Below, piece by piece: positions 34,697 to 46,419 of a stretch of 64,000 nucleotides of DNA (positions are counted from its first letter, which is position 1; every line of letters begins with the position of its first letter). The translations under genes were made by a program, and so were the position numbers. The notes under the pieces were generated by a model that saw only the letters and a list, made by a program, of their open reading frames with translations, did no database searches and was not told the origin of the DNA. The stretch is from Chinchilla lanigera (lineage: Eukaryota > Chordata > Mammalia > Rodentia > Chinchillidae): positions 4,706,824 through 4,770,823 of the forward strand of contig NW_004955460.1 in the NCBI RefSeq assembly GCF_000276665.1. Direction: 5' to 3'.

Positions 34697-34868
34697 TTAT
34701 TTATTTATTTATTTATTTTGATTTGTTTTGAGACAGTGTCTCACCACATACTGCAGGCTGGCCTTGAATTCACTTATGTAGCCCAGGCTGGCCTGGAACT
34801 CATGACGATCTTCCTGCCTCAGCCTCCCAAATGCTAGTATTACAGATGTGTGCCACCATGCCTGGCTT
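34697..34868 (-). mobile_element. B1-type SINE, reverse, with (TTTA)n tail
   Basis: A TTTA array (34697-34727) represents the tail. It is followed by 'gagacagtgtctcaccacat', 'ggctggccttgaattcactt', 'aactcatgacgatcttcctg' and 'gtgccaccatgcctggct'. The duplicated 'aggctggcc' block is the long B1 form of this genome. Confidence 0.88.
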
Positions 34869-34869
34869 T

Positions 34870-36439
34870 TAAAATCAGGAGTTATTTCTAGTTTCATTTG
34901 TTTGCTTGCTTTTTCTTTCTAGGATCTCCATCTAAGGTAAATCTGTCACTCACAAGTGACTCTGAATCTTCTGAGCCCCTCTCTGGTTTTGGATAGTTCC
35001 CCACATGGAAAGCCTCATTTTTTGAAGACAATTTTTTAAAAACATAGCTTGACAATTCGATGCATCAGGAGATGGCTGGATTTAGGACCAGGATGGTCCC
35101 TTTCACAACCACACATTTACATGCAAAACCAGCCAGGCACCTATGCTGGACACGAAAGGCACAATCTGTCTTATTCTTTGTATTCAGTTGGCAGATTGCA
35201 GCCCATGCAGAGCTCACTGTACTGATGAAATGGTGAATAGTTTCTCCAGTTTTTCTCTCCAGGTCTTCTAATTAGTTTATAATGGTTAAATTTCCACAAA
35301 ATTTGCTAGAGCTAACCCCTTTGTGGTCACACATGGCCACTCTCTCTGCTCAGCAGGAAAACCCTTTTTAATCTCTCTCTGCCCTCCCCACAGGACCTCA
35401 TTTAAACATCTTCACCCTACCTATACCCTGGGAACACAAGCAAAGCTTCTGTCAGTGTCCCTAGGTCAGTCAGAATGTTCTAGAAAACGGAGAGCAGCTG
35501 GTAATCAAATACCAGCTGCCACGATTGGCCCCAAGGCACATTTCCCGTGTGTTCTGTGAAAAACTGTGCACTTTCTTTTGTCTTGAGTTTCATTATCCAG
35601 ACCATTTCTATTATTCTAGCCTGGTACTTGTGGGATCAAGGGGAAAAAACAGATTGCTTAGAGAGACAGGAGGGCTAAGACTCATTCCACAGTGCTCAAT
35701 TTTCAGTTAGGAAATATTCTTTAAAACCCTAAATCCTTAAAACAGTGTCTGCCTGGTCATGCAATCTCAACCATATTATGTGGGCTTCATGCTTTAGAAA
35801 AGTTTATTGCCTTCACTTCTGTTTCCTACCCAATAAAATGTGATCGCAACTGTGACTTTGAGTGAAAGGATACACTGTGATTAACTTTCATTAATGAAAA
35901 GCTTTGGAGGGGCTTATCCTTGCCATGACAGAGTGGTTGACATCTAATTCAGTCAACTCTAAAAGCTGAAAATGAAGACACCCTAGGCCTTATCATCAGA
36001 AAACAAACAACATGGTTGGGAGGAATTAGAGAGCAATCAAGGCAGTCAACACTTAGGCAGAGGAAGGAAATTCACACATACGAACTGGACTCCACCCACA
36101 GGTTTCTGCTCTCAGGATGTTGGTGTAGAGATTCAACACAAATGGAGGTTGGCACAGGCTTACCAAATTGGGGAGATCTAGACAACTATGGCAGAGAGTG
36201 ATTGAGTTGCTGAGTTACTGGGGCAAAGGGACCCATAGTGAAAAGAATCCCCAATCTCCATGGGATTTGTCATTGAAGTGTAGAGAATAGCTAAGAGTCA
36301 CATTGCAGAGTGAGACACCAGGAAGACGAGGACTCATACAGTCATTTTAGAGGCCACCACCAAGTCAAATAAATGTACTCTGTGGCCTTTAATCCTGATA
36401 TGTCAACACTGGATTAAGAAATGCTCAGTAGCTTAATAA
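34870..36439. other. Intergenic sequence, nothing recognised
   Basis: ORFs here are under 80 codons. No SINE, LTR or LINE block is recognised. Confidence 0.4.
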
Positions 36440-36717
36440 AAACACTGATGGGTGTGTCACATGTGGAGATGTAACCTTAGGTTCTCTTCCTAGCCCCTGG
36501 CCCTTTCCATTCTGGTGCAATTTCCCTACTCTGCTTCCTGGCTGCTATGAACTAAGCAGCTTGCCTCTGCCACACCCTCTCACCATGATGTTTCTACTTT
36601 GGAGCCTACTAACCATGGACCGAACCCTTTGAAACCATGGGCCAAATTAAACCTCTCCTCCTTTAAATTGTGGTTGTCAAGTAATTTGTCCAGCAACAGA
36701 TAACTGACTAGTATACA
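36440..36717 (+). mobile_element. MaLR-like LTR, family A copy 9, 3' part
   Basis: The 3' portion is clear: 'tggaccgaaccctttgaaac', 'catgggccaaattaaacctc', 'gtggttgtcaagtaatttgt' and 'gataactgactagtataca'. The 5' third is missing or diverged. Confidence 0.7.
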
Positions 36718-36878
36718 CCCCCAGTGACTTGAAGCTAAGGACCAAATCTACTAAACATGTGGGTGCTCAGACTGTAAAAATGGAGAGGTATGATTAACTC
36801 AAAATTTTGCAACCAAGGAAGAAGAAATGACAGAAACCTAAGGTATAGGACAACTAGAACAAATATAAAAAGAAATTC

Positions 36879-37020
36879 AAAGCCAGCATGGTGGCCCATG
36901 CCTGCAATCCCAGCACTCAGGAGGCTGAGCCAGGAGGATCATTTTGAGTTTGAGGCCAGCCTAGGTTACCAAGTGAGTTCAAGACCAGCCTGAACTGCAT
37001 AGTGAGACCCTGTCTCAAAA
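36879..37020 (+). mobile_element. B1-type SINE (long form)
   Basis: It shows 'gccagcatggtggcccatgc', 'ctgagccaggaggatcattt', 'gtttgaggccagcctaggtt', 'gttcaagaccagcctgaact' and 'gtgagaccctgtctcaaaaa'. The tail passes into a GA-rich microsatellite. Confidence 0.9.
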
Positions 37021-37025
37021 AGACC

Positions 37026-37029
<4 letters not shown>

Positions 37030-37113
<84 letters not shown>

Positions 37114-37280
37114 GAAAGAAAGAAAGANNNNNNNNNNNNNNNNNNNNNNNNNNNNNNNNNNNNNNNNNNNNNNNNNNNNNNNNNNNNNNNNNNNNNNNNN
37201 NNNNNNNNNNNNNNNNNNNNNNNNNNNAAAGAAAGAAAGAAAGAAAAAGAAAGAAAGAAAGAAAAGAAAGAAAGAAAGGA
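37030..37280 (+). repeat. (GA)n/(GAAA)n microsatellite containing a 100-N gap
   Basis: A GA run (37030-37080) becomes a GAAA array, then N at 37128-37227, then GAAA again. It has grown from the tail of the adjacent B1 SINE. The exactly 100-base gap is a conventional placeholder of unknown true size. ORFs across it are artefacts. Confidence 0.95.
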
Positions 37281-38744
37281 AAAAGATTCAAAAGATCATC
37301 ATACAGAAAATAATCCACGGAGATACACAAATAACTGAATAACTGGAGAGGGCATCTATGGATGGAATTACAAAGATATCATTTCTTCTTTCCACCTTAA
37401 TCTGTTTATATAACATGATTCCAGCCCAAATTCCCCAATATTAGTGGTATACTGGATAAAAACATTCTAAAATTAATTTTTAAAAATAAACTTATGAAAG
37501 AAAAAAACTAAGAATGTTAAGAAATGTCTGAAAACAAAGTAACAAGGCAGAACTTTCCTTGGCAGTTATTAAAATGTGTTACAAATTCTAAAATTACAGG
37601 AAGAGAAAATCACGTCATTGGAAAAGACTAGATCCTAGGTAAAGACAGAAGTGTAAAAGGCCACAAAACGCAAACCGTAACAGTAATGCAAGGTACTGTA
37701 GGTGGATCATTTGTATTTTATAGTACAATTTTTATTCATCATAAATTTTTGTTGGATTTAAGGAATAAGAAATAAGATTTTTTCCTCAAATAGTTTGTCA
37801 TTGACTGAATTCTCACACTGGTTATAGATGATACTTTATCATAGACCAGTTTGCCAGGATTCATTGTCTAGTCTTCTACCTCTACTATTTAAATTTCTAT
37901 CATTTCATGTGTTTCAATGTGAAAACAGCAAACCTACCTCACTATGTTTTATTTTTAGAATTTTTCCAGCTATCCTCAGTGATGTATTATTTTACATGAC
38001 ATCTTAAGCTTTGGTCAAATTCTAATTGCATTTAATTTGCTGGGAGATTTGGGAAAATGTGACAACTCTATAATGATCAAACTTTAGGCCGATCAGAAGA
38101 TATGCTATTAGTTTCCTTAAAAAGGGTATACTTTCAAAGAAGAGAGAAAATGCATAGATATGTATGTGCATTTTTGTGTGTATGTTTACATAGACATATA
38201 TGTAATATTCATCTGTAATTTTTCTATATAGTCTATATATGGCTGGAGATTTATGTCTGTTGATAGTTGTATATTCATCAGCACTTCTATATTTTCAGAA
38301 ATGTTTTGTCTTTAGCAATCCTTGACATTTTTACATTGGATTGTCATGAATGTTAAGCTTTTACACCTTCTAAAATGATCACTGGCCCTTCTCCATCTGT
38401 TCTGATGTGCTGGGTTCATACTTTCCAACATGCACTGACCAAGACTTCCCATAGCTGTGTGTTTGTGGTGATGGTGTCTGCTGAGCACCAAGAGTCCATC
38501 TTAATCCTGGTACTATTTTGTCTTGTGAAATTATCTGAATATTAATTTTATTTATTCCTTATTCTTTTATAAAAATGATTGGAACACGGAAATATAAATG
38601 GATTGGTCCTAGGGATAAGTATTAAATTTTTCTTCTTATGATTCTCTTGCAATAAAGATGGAATTCATCAAAAATACTCAAAGCCACAGGAATCTTCAGC
38701 CACAGTCAGACATTATGAAAGTAGTTAAAGAAACTACCTGAACT
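37281..38744. other. Intergenic sequence, nothing recognised
   Basis: This is AT-rich, unique-looking sequence with no open frame of note and no repeat that I can name. Confidence 0.4.
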
Positions 38745-38938
38745 AAGCCAAGTGTGGTAGTGCATATCTGTAGTCACAGTACTCTGGGAGGCTATGGCAG
38801 GAGGCTCTCAAGTCTGAGCCCAATCTAGGCAACTTAGTGACTTAGCAAGATCCTGTCTGGAATTAGAAAGTAGAAGGGCTTGGGGCTGTAGATCAGTGTG
38901 AAGCACTTGGGATCAATCCCCAGTACCACAAAAAAAGA
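38745..38938 (+). mobile_element. B1-ID dimeric SINE
   Basis: The B1 half shows 'aagtgtggtagtgcatatct' and 'gacttagcaagatcctgtct'. The ID half shows 'ggcttggggctgtagatcag' and 'ttgggatcaatccccagtac', ending in an A-run. Confidence 0.82.
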
Positions 38939-39060
38939 AACTGCATCAACTATGTTAAAACTGTTTTGATAAAATTGATAGAGAGAACAGCAGTGCCAGA
39001 ATATAAAGCCACATAGATAATTTAAATTTTTCTAGTAGCCACATTAAAAAGGTAAAAAGA

Positions 39061-39182
39061 ACCAGTCATGGTGGTGCACCCTGGTAACCCCAGCACCTGG
39101 GAAGCTGAGGCAGGTGGATTGCTGCAAGTTTGAGGCCAGCCTGAGCTACATAGTGAGATCCTGTCTCAAAAAAATGGATAAA
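39061..39182 (+). mobile_element. B1-type SINE
   Basis: It shows 'catggtggtgcaccctggta', 'gggaagctgaggcaggtgga', 'gtttgaggccagcctgagct' and 'agatcctgtctcaaaaaa'. Confidence 0.88.
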
Positions 39183-40009
39183 ATTTTTTTAAAGAAGATA
39201 AATATATTTAATGGCATAATTTATTTAACCCAGTATGTTTAAAATAGTATCAAAACATAATAAATTTTAAAATTCCTAATATGCCAATTTAAATTATTGT
39301 TTAACGCTAAGCCTTAGCTGAGTTTACACCACTGCCTCACCTCTGACCAGCCACCAAGTATTTTTGTGCAGTTTAGTAGTGATTGTCATGGATGACACAG
39401 ATCTAGGGAGTAGCATCTGATGAGAACCTCAGCCTACATTAGCTACCTTAGGATGGAATTTCCTTTGTCACTTAAAAAATCTTTTCAGCTTTTCTATATT
39501 TTTAGAAACATTTTCAAGAGCATACAGTATTATATAAAAGAATAACTCACATATTTTGTTGCCAACCATGTAGGGCATTAGGAAGTTCTTAGGAATTTTG
39601 TCCACATAAACTGACAGGTAAGTTTAATTTTTTTTTTTTGCTTGATTTCAATTTGATAGTATCTTGCAACCTACATTTTAGTCTCTTGGCATTTTCCATT
39701 TTTTAATTTAGAAGTTTGATTTTATGTGTTTGAGGACTATCTCCCATAGACACTAATACAATTATATTATATATTAAGCCTTCAGTTCTAAATTGTATCT
39801 CTTACAGACATGGCTAGTAGAAGGAAGAAACAAGCTATTTCTTCTAAACTCTCACCTAACTATAATCACCATGGAAGACTTCTGGGATTGCAACAGGTAT
39901 GGAAATTTGTTTTCCTACCAGCAAGAAAACAAGCAATTATTTCTGCAGGATAAACCACTTGATGTTCCCTGGGTGTCCCCCAAATCAATTCAACTCTGAT
40001 ACTACCTGC

Positions 40010-40700
40010 CTGGAGATAGTGTCAGGTCCGAAAGTTAAGGGCTCCGTTCCCCCACTTTGGATACAAATCATAAGCCCCAGGTTGTTCTAACTGTGTTTCT
40101 GACCCACTAGCTATAAATTGGGTCTCCCACACCCCATCCTCTGGTTCAACTAATTTGCTAGAAAGGCTCACAGAACACAGGAAACACTCACGTTTAGTGG
40201 TTTATCATAAAGCATAGCTGGATGTGGTGGTACATGCCTATAATCCCAGCACTCTGAAGGCTGAGGCAGGAAGATTGCCAGGAGTTCAACCTGAACTAAG
40301 AGTGAGACCCTATCTCAAAAAAAATTCTAAATCATATTACAAAGGAGATGAATGACCCCAGATAAAGAAGAGATACACAAGTCAAGGGATGTAGGTTGGG
40401 GCTTTACGTCTCCACACCCTCACCATGGTGCCACACTCCAGTAAGTTCTTAGAGCTCTGTCCTTTTGAGTGTGTATGGGGGCTTCATCACATAGGTGTGA
40501 ACAATTAAATTACTTATCACTGGTGATCAGTTCAACCTTCAGCCCCTCTCCCCTATTGGGAGGTTGGGGTGGAGTAGGAATCTTAGCCCTCTAGCCTGCT
40601 TTCTGGAGGCTGTTCCCCATTCTGAAGCTACCTAGGGGACCCCAGCCACCAGTCAGCTCATCAGCATATGCTTCAAAGATTGCAGAGACTTAAGAAGTTG
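40010..40700. mobile_element. Probable ancient LTR-like repeat, interrupted by B1
   Basis: Blocks such as 'tggtgatcagttcaaccttc', 'agcccctctcccctattggg', 'ctacctaggggaccccagcc' and 'accagtcagctcatcagcat' recall an old mammalian LTR consensus that I cannot name with certainty. A B1 SINE at 40217-40325 splits it. Confidence 0.4.
40217..40325 (+). mobile_element. B1-type SINE
   Basis: It shows 'gctggatgtggtggtacatg', 'cctataatcccagcactctg', 'aaggctgaggcaggaagatt' and 'gagaccctatctcaaaa'. Confidence 0.88.
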
Positions 40701-40917
40701 TATGCCAGGAAGGACAAATGTATATTTGACAGCATCACAGCCATGAATTCATTGGATTCCAATCTCTGATTAAGAACCTGAGTAAATACCATCTGTGTGT
40801 TATTACCATAGACTGTTTCACTCTGTGTGTGACTGTGCTTTCTTATTGTCCATCTTTACTATGCTTTCATTATGAAGTAGTTCCTTTTAGAAATGGCTTG
40901 CCAATTAAACATATTCT

Positions 40918-41032
40918 GGGGATTTAGCTCAGCGGCAAAGCGCCTGCCTGGCAAGCGCAAGGTCATGAGTTTGGTTCCCGGTACCGGAGAAAAACCAAAA
41001 CCAAAAAAAATTAAAAAATAAAAAAAAAAAAC
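40918..41032 (+). mobile_element. ID-type SINE with target-site duplication
   Basis: The tRNA-derived body reads 'ggggatttagctcagcggca' then 'ggtcatgagtttggttcccg' and 'gtaccgg', followed by an A-rich tail. The 11-bp 'catattctggg' lies at 40910-40920 (overlapping the element's first bases) and again at 41033-41043. Near-identity with the copies at 11.2 and 58.9 kb suggests recent activity. Confidence 0.92.
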
Positions 41033-41043
41033 CATATTCTGGG

Positions 41044-42005
41044 TCTTTTTTGCCTCCAACAAAGAGTTGAACAAGACAAACCAAAGAACGGTACCAAAGT
41101 TTATTTGAGAAGTGGGATCCAGGGAGAAACTGGCTCTGCAGAGTGAACCTGGGGTGAACAAGATAGGAAAAGGGAAAAACAAAAAAATAAAAGTATACCT
41201 GGTCTGGGAGGCACAGGGTGAGATACCATGAAAGAGATACAATAGCAGGGTCCTCATGGTGTCTGTGTCCTTATTCATCATCCACATCCTGCGGGATCCC
41301 ATGAGAAGTTCTACATATGGGGTCCAGAGAAGCAGTGTCACGTGGATCCTGAGATTCCCATCATGCCTCTCTTCCCAGCCAGCCTAAGCCTTGCCCTATC
41401 TACTATCTCACTGCCTCTGTTTTCTTTGAGGTTATTTTATTCCTCTTCTCCTGGTCATTTATTTTTATTTTTCTATTATGTAACTTCCATAAATATGTAT
41501 AACATTTACATTGTATCTTGTGAACGTAGTTATTCTACGTTAAATGTTTACTGCCAGTTGTGGTTGTATGCATAATTTATGGGGCTCATTGCAAAGTGAA
41601 AACATGGGATATGTGTTCAAGAATTATGATGAATTTTCAAATGACCATGGCAGAGAGTTATACCTTCTTGGGCTCTTAAACAGTAGGGCCCTTGCACCTG
41701 CATCTTATGTCTATGAAGATATCCCTCTGCCAGCCTTTTCCTGCTGCTTCCCAGTTTGTTACTTATTTTGATTTGTGCCACTCAGCAGGCTGGATGAAGA
41801 CTTTGCACTAATCCCGGAGTCCTGCCTCTACTGCCCCTGTTCTGCTTTGAGCCACAGAGGGCATCTCCTCTGCTGAACAGATTCCCCAGGTTTTGAGTCA
41901 GCTGATTTTCAGCAAATATATATATAATCCAGTGTACTGTTAACATGACCTAACTAATTCTCTACATACTCTTGTATATCTCTGAAGACAGGATGCCTGG
42001 ATGCC
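41044..42005. other. Intergenic sequence, nothing recognised
   Basis: A 160-codon minus-strand ORF (40859-41341) runs through the ID SINE, so it is not a gene. The rest holds no recognised feature. Confidence 0.4.
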
Positions 42006-42375
42006 AGATATACTAGCCAATGCCAGTCGATTCCAAGATGGCTCACCGCATGCCCGCTAGCAAACTTCCATTCCTAAAGACATGGCAGAAAACCACAGAA
42101 GAAAAACAGTGCCATGTCCATCTGTGCCACCCATGCGGAGAAACACTACCACACTCACATCTGACCCACCCATTCAGAGAGGCACTTTCTATCTCTGCCT
42201 CCAAATTCCTCAAGACAGCAAACTCCTCCCCTCCCCCTTTAAATTCTTTGTTCTACCCTCACTTCCTGCTGATTCTATTCTCCATACTCAGCCTGCTCCC
42301 ACGGGAGTGAATAAACAGCCACTATTGCTTATACAGAGCTGTCTCTGGTGGTCTCTCTCCCCTCTGCCTTTAACA
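42006..42375 (+). mobile_element. Retroviral LTR, probably ERV class I
   Basis: It has 'aagatggctcaccgcatgcc' near the start, a C-rich U3, and 'gggagtgaataaacagccac' (poly(A) signal) followed by 'gagctgtctctggtggtctc'. This 3' end is typical of gamma-retrovirus-like LTRs. Internal retroviral sequence is not seen, so it may be a solo LTR. Edges are approximate. Confidence 0.55.
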
Positions 42376-42416
42376 TATTTCCATATTAAGTGATGGACCT
42401 ACCCGCAGTTCTGGCA

Positions 42417-42683
42417 GGAAGCAGCACGCCACAAAAGGAGTAAAAGGCGTGGTGCTGCAGTGACAGGAAATCTCTGCCCACTCCAGGAAAAGACACGGAC
42501 CCTCTACCTCGTTATTAGCCTCTCCTTCTGCCATATTTCTTTTCCCCTGTATCTATAAGCTCCCTACCCCAATGGGTTGAGAAGTTCATTTTCAAGCCTA
42601 GCTTTCCACTTCATCCTCTAGCCAGTGAGTAAATTTACTTTATTGACTCTCAACTTCAGTTTTGCTTTCTAGCTTCACAACAC
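42417..42683 (+). mobile_element. Possible second LTR-like element
   Basis: It has a TATA-like 'tgtatctataagctccctac', a following 'gagtaaatttactttattga' region and ends '...cttcacaaca'. The spacing is LTR-like but I do not recognise the family. It may be part of the preceding element. Confidence 0.35.
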
Positions 42684-43173
42684 TGAACACAGAGAAATAT
42701 TCCTTTTAGGGGGTCTCTTCTTTATGGGAAGGGGTGTGGAGCAATTCATGGCAAGCAGTTTGACCAAGAGGAAGGTCTGCAAAGAAATTACAAGGATGGG
42801 GAAACGGCAAACCAGGTATTTTGTGCCTCTCCCTGTGTGTCTCAGCTCCCCAGCCTGAAGCAATAGCTCCAAAGCACAGGTCTGCTGGGATTCCAGATTC
42901 AGCAGCTCTGGGCCGCCGACTTCCTGGTCCTGCCAACCCAAGGACTGGCTATAGCTCCTCTCTAAGCATTTCATTATCCCTCGTTATCTTAGCCCTTACT
43001 TCACCTATGAAACTGAATTCCTTCATTCAGTGCCCCTTCTTTCAATACTCAAGAATCTATTTCCTGAGTTTGCACAGATAAGAGATGGTTATCTGTCACC
43101 TTCACATGCAAATGGAAACTCTGCACTGTGTAGAATTCAGGGAGAACCATGTTTATTTCACAAAGATCTGGAG

Positions 43174-43372
43174 CAATGTTTCTCAAAATTTGAGCCTGCC
43201 TCCCAACTGCCTAGAGAGCTTATTAAACACTGAAATCTGGGTCCCACCTTCAGAGAACCAAAATGTCTAGGGGAGGGCTCCAGAGTTTGGTATTCTAACA
43301 AGGTCCCACTGGCTATAGCTCTGGATGCTGAAGCTGCTGGTCTATTGACCACACTTGAGTAGGATTACTCTG
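43174..43372. mobile_element. MER20-like hAT relic
   Basis: The order matches a ~200-bp hAT non-autonomous element: 'caatgtttctcaaaatttga', 'gagagcttattaaacactga', 'tgggtcccaccttcagagaa', 'tattctaacaaggtcccact', 'gaagctgctggtctattgac' and 'cacacttgag'. The family name is from memory. Confidence 0.65.
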
Positions 43373-43404
43373 AAAGTTGAACATTTAAAGCTGCACCCTC
43401 CGTG

Positions 43405-43490
43405 TGTTTTTGTTTTGTTTTTGCTGCTGGGAATTGAACCCAGAGCCTCGCTCACACTAGACAAATGCTCTACCACTGAAGTACATATGT
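43405..43490 (-). mobile_element. ID-type SINE, reverse
   Basis: It shows 'tgctgctgggaattgaaccc', 'agagcctcgctcacactaga' and 'ctaccactgaagtacatatg' after a GTTTT-type tail. Confidence 0.75.
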
Positions 43491-43524
43491 GTCCCAACTT
43501 TCTGTTTTTGGGGGTTGTATTTGC

Positions 43525-43707
43525 TGTATGTAGTATTAAAGGCTGAACCCAAGGCCTTTGCCCTGAGTTATATCCTCTCCCCTCTTTACTTCTTGTGACA
43601 GGGTCTTGCAAAGTCACTAAGGTGCCCAGGCTAGGTTCAAACTTGCAATCCTCCTGTCTCAGCCTCGTAGAGTTCTGAGATTACAGGCATGTGCCAATAT
43701 ACCTGGC
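43525..43707 (-). mobile_element. B1-ID dimeric SINE, reverse
   Basis: The reverse ID part reads 'ggctgaacccaaggcctttg' and 'ccctgagttatatcctctcc'. The reverse B1 part reads 'gtgacagggtcttgcaaagt', 'caatcctcctgtctcagcct' and 'ttacaggcatgtgccaatat'. Confidence 0.8.
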
Positions 43708-44049
43708 TCCTGCCTGCAGTTTTTAAGCTTAACAAATATATATATATTTATAAAACTGACTTTAACTTTGTAGTTCAGCACATTTAACAAGGTACAGTCA
43801 TCCTTGTAGGAGATTTGAGGAATTTTCCAAGACACCCCAGGGATACCAAAATATGTGGCTATACAAGTCCTCCATAGACACAGAGGGCCAGCTCCCATAA
43901 GGTGGCATTAGTTACTGATGATAGTAAATATTGTCAAATTGACTGGATTGAGAGACACTTAGGAAATTACTAAAACACACTTCTGAGTGTGTCTGTGAGG
44001 ATGTTTCCAGAGACCATTTCATGAAACAGCAAACAGGTAAGAAGACCCA

Positions 44050-44084
44050 CCCTGGGCCTTTGTCCTGAGCTATATTCCCCAGCC

Positions 44085-44085
<1 letters not shown>
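44050..44085 (-). mobile_element. ID-like fragment, reverse
   Basis: 'cctgggcctttgtcctgagc' followed by 'tatattccccagcc' is the 5' part of a reverse dimer-type ID. It directly precedes the TTTC array. Confidence 0.5.
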
Positions 44086-44163
<78 letters not shown>

Positions 44164-44271
44164 CTTTCTTTTCCTTCCTTCCTTCCTTCCTTCCTTCCTT
44201 CCTTCCTTCCTTCCTTCCTTTCTTCCTTTCTTTCCTTCTTTCTTCTTTCTTTCTTTCCTTCTTGGTACTGG
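44086..44271 (+). repeat. (TTTC)n/(TTCC)n microsatellite
   Basis: A long TTTC tetranucleotide array with an internal TTCC section (about 44173-44220). It lies on the tail side of the reverse ID SINE that follows. Lys/Glu/Arg-rich peptides read on the minus strand are artefacts. Confidence 0.95.
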
Positions 44272-44338
44272 GAATCTAACTCAGGACCTTGCGCTTGCCA
44301 GGCAGGTGCTTGTGCCACTGAGCTATATCTCCAGCCCT
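44272..44338 (-). mobile_element. ID-type SINE, reverse
   Basis: It shows 'actgggaatctaactcagga', 'ccttgcgcttgccaggcagg' and 'gccactgagctatatctcca'. The TTTC array to its left is its expanded tail. Confidence 0.85.
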
Positions 44339-44344
44339 CCCCAG

Positions 44345-44658
44345 CCATTTTATGTAGGTGGTGCCATCTGATGGGATGAAGGCTCAGATGGAGCAAACGT
44401 GGGAGAAGGGGGAAGCCCACCAGCATGTTCTATCTCTTTCTCTCTTCGTCTCTTTCTTCTTCCCAGCCACGACAATGTGAGGAGCACTGCTGTGGCACAC
44501 CTTCTCTGCCAGACATTTCTTCCTGACCACAGGCCTGGGAAAAACAGAGCTATCTGATTATGGAGTAAAGCCTCTGAAACCATGAGCCTGAATAAACCGT
44601 TTCTCCTTTAAATTGTTTATCTCAGGTATAATATCAGAGAGGGAAAGCTGGTTAATAT
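44345..44658 (+). mobile_element. MaLR-like LTR, family A copy 10
   Basis: The clearest block is 'ctctgaaaccatgagcctga' with 'ataaaccgtttctcctttaa' and 'attgtttatctcaggtataa'. This matches the 3' third of the copy at 48922. The 5' end is lost. Confidence 0.65.
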
Positions 44659-44659
44659 A

Positions 44660-45842
44660 TTACCCATTTTAAAGTTTCTTTTTGACCTGATAACTGCCTG
44701 CCTTTCTTTTAGAGAATTTTTTTTCTGAACATATTTTAACTTTATATTTGTTTCTGTTTTATTTTTTCTGTCTTCTACTTTAGGTACTAACATCAAACTA
44801 TCCATGTTTGATCTCTACTGTGGGTTCCCCTCTACACAATTCTTAGTTTTATGGACCTTGGGAAGAAGCCCTCCTAGGTCTTGCTCTTTGGGTGGTTCAT
44901 AGAGTGGGACTGAAGTAGGAAATCTGGTAAATTTGCCTTAATTTATTACTCTTATAAATTTATTGACAACCTGGTGGAAAATAGCTCAGCCAGTCATAGT
45001 ATGGATCAGGCCACTTACAGAATGTGGGTCTATAGCCAGGTCCATAAACACTTATAGCTTCTTGATCCAGCCACCAATGTCACTCTCAGGGATATTAAAG
45101 GAAGCCGTGTCAAAGTTGATAGAACAAAACAAACAAAGCCTTATGTATATCTTTTAAGGTTTAAGGACACCAAAAGGAAAGTTAAATATAATTTAACTTA
45201 AAATTTTGCAAGTTATCAGATAGGGATAATAAGAAGTCTCAAGTAAGTTAAATTCTTCTCTTGGATGTCACCCAACCATCCAGGAACAATGGCACTGAAT
45301 AATAAGGTCCAGCTACTCTACAGAGCTGTTCCTATGGAAACACCACAGCAATGTCACTCCATCATTTGGCAATTTCAGTGCTGGGAATTAGTATCTTATC
45401 TACATTTAGACCACAGAATCTCTACTATAGATGCTGGAGAATAGCAGACATCTCCACCTGCAGATTTCACAGAGCATGCCACCATCCCAAATTGCTAATT
45501 TCCTTTTTCTAAGTTTTGCCCACTCAGTATGTCTGCTTGGTAAAAAATAGGTCACATATGGGTTTCCAGTTGCAAGAGAGACTGGGAAATGTAGGATTTA
45601 AGATTTCGCTCTTTTTCTATCTTCCCTGCTATAAGAAGGAACAGAGGCTGTTGGAATTTGTGTTGAGCGAGCCAATTTGCAGTATTTACCATAGTCTAGA
45701 AGCCTAAATAACACCTGTTGAGAGTCATTTAAACAGTAAAGATAATGCATGTATAAAATGTAAAAATTCATTTGGTATAGAAGGCATAAAATGGAAAGAT
45801 AAAAGCTGCTTCTCTAATCCTGTTTTCACCTTCTCTTCCAGT
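44660..45842. other. Intergenic sequence, nothing recognised
   Basis: AT-rich, ORFs under 65 codons, no repeat signature that I can name. Confidence 0.4.
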
Positions 45843-46365
45843 GGTAGTTACTTATTGTTGTGTAACAAATTACCACCAATTTATCAGCCTCATATAACAA
45901 AGCTTCCTTTTGTTTTGATTTTTTTGAGATAGGGTCTTGCTATGTAGCCCAGGCTGTCACTGAACTCTCAGTGATCCTCCTGCCTCAGCCTCCCAAATGA
46001 TAAAAGCAAAAAAAGCATTTATGATGTCACGGTTTCTGTGGACCAGAAGTCTAGGTCCTGTTTAATTGGTTGACCCTGCCTCAAAGTCCTTGCTGAGGTT
46101 GCTGCAGGCTAGCTGTTGACTGGGACCACGGTGTCCTCCGAACACCAGCTACAGGAGATACTGTTTCCAGCTTACTGATGTGGCTTGTGGTGGGATTTAC
46201 TCCCTCAGAAGCTGAAGGGCCTGAGTTTCTCACAGACTTGTCAATAGCAGCCTTTCCTTTGTCTTGCCACATAGGCCTCTGTAAAGCGCAGCTGACAACA
46301 TGGTAATCAGCTTCTTTCTGAGGGAGCAGATGAGAGAGAAGGCAAGAGGAAACACCTACCGAAAA
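45843..46365 (-). mobile_element. MLT1-like LTR, reverse, interrupted by B1
   Basis: The left end 'tagttacttattgttgtgta' then 'acaaattaccaccaatttat' and, after the SINE, 'gtttctgtggaccagaagtc', 'tccttgctgaggttgctgca' and 'ttgccacataggcctctgta' follow an old MaLR LTR consensus in reverse. The B1 at 45908-46000 splits it. Confidence 0.55.
45908..46000 (-). mobile_element. B1-type SINE, reverse, truncated
   Basis: It shows 'gagatagggtcttgctatgt', 'agcccaggctgtcactgaac' and 'gatcctcctgcctcagcctc', inserted in an older LTR. Confidence 0.85.
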
Positions 46366-46419
46366 TGGACACCATACTCCTTTAAAATGGAATCCATCAC
46401 TTCTGCTGAATTTTGTTCA

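Noticed and set aside
40859..41341. 160-codon minus-strand ORF
   Set aside because: It reads through an ID SINE and its A-tail (a Phe-rich stretch), so it cannot be an old gene.
42820..43081. Overlapping ORFs at 42.7-43.1 kb on both strands
   Set aside because: They are all below 100 codons, with no motif, splice signal or start context.
44070..44426. Lys/Glu/Arg-rich 118-codon ORF
   Set aside because: It is the reverse reading of a TTTC/TTCC microsatellite and an ID SINE.
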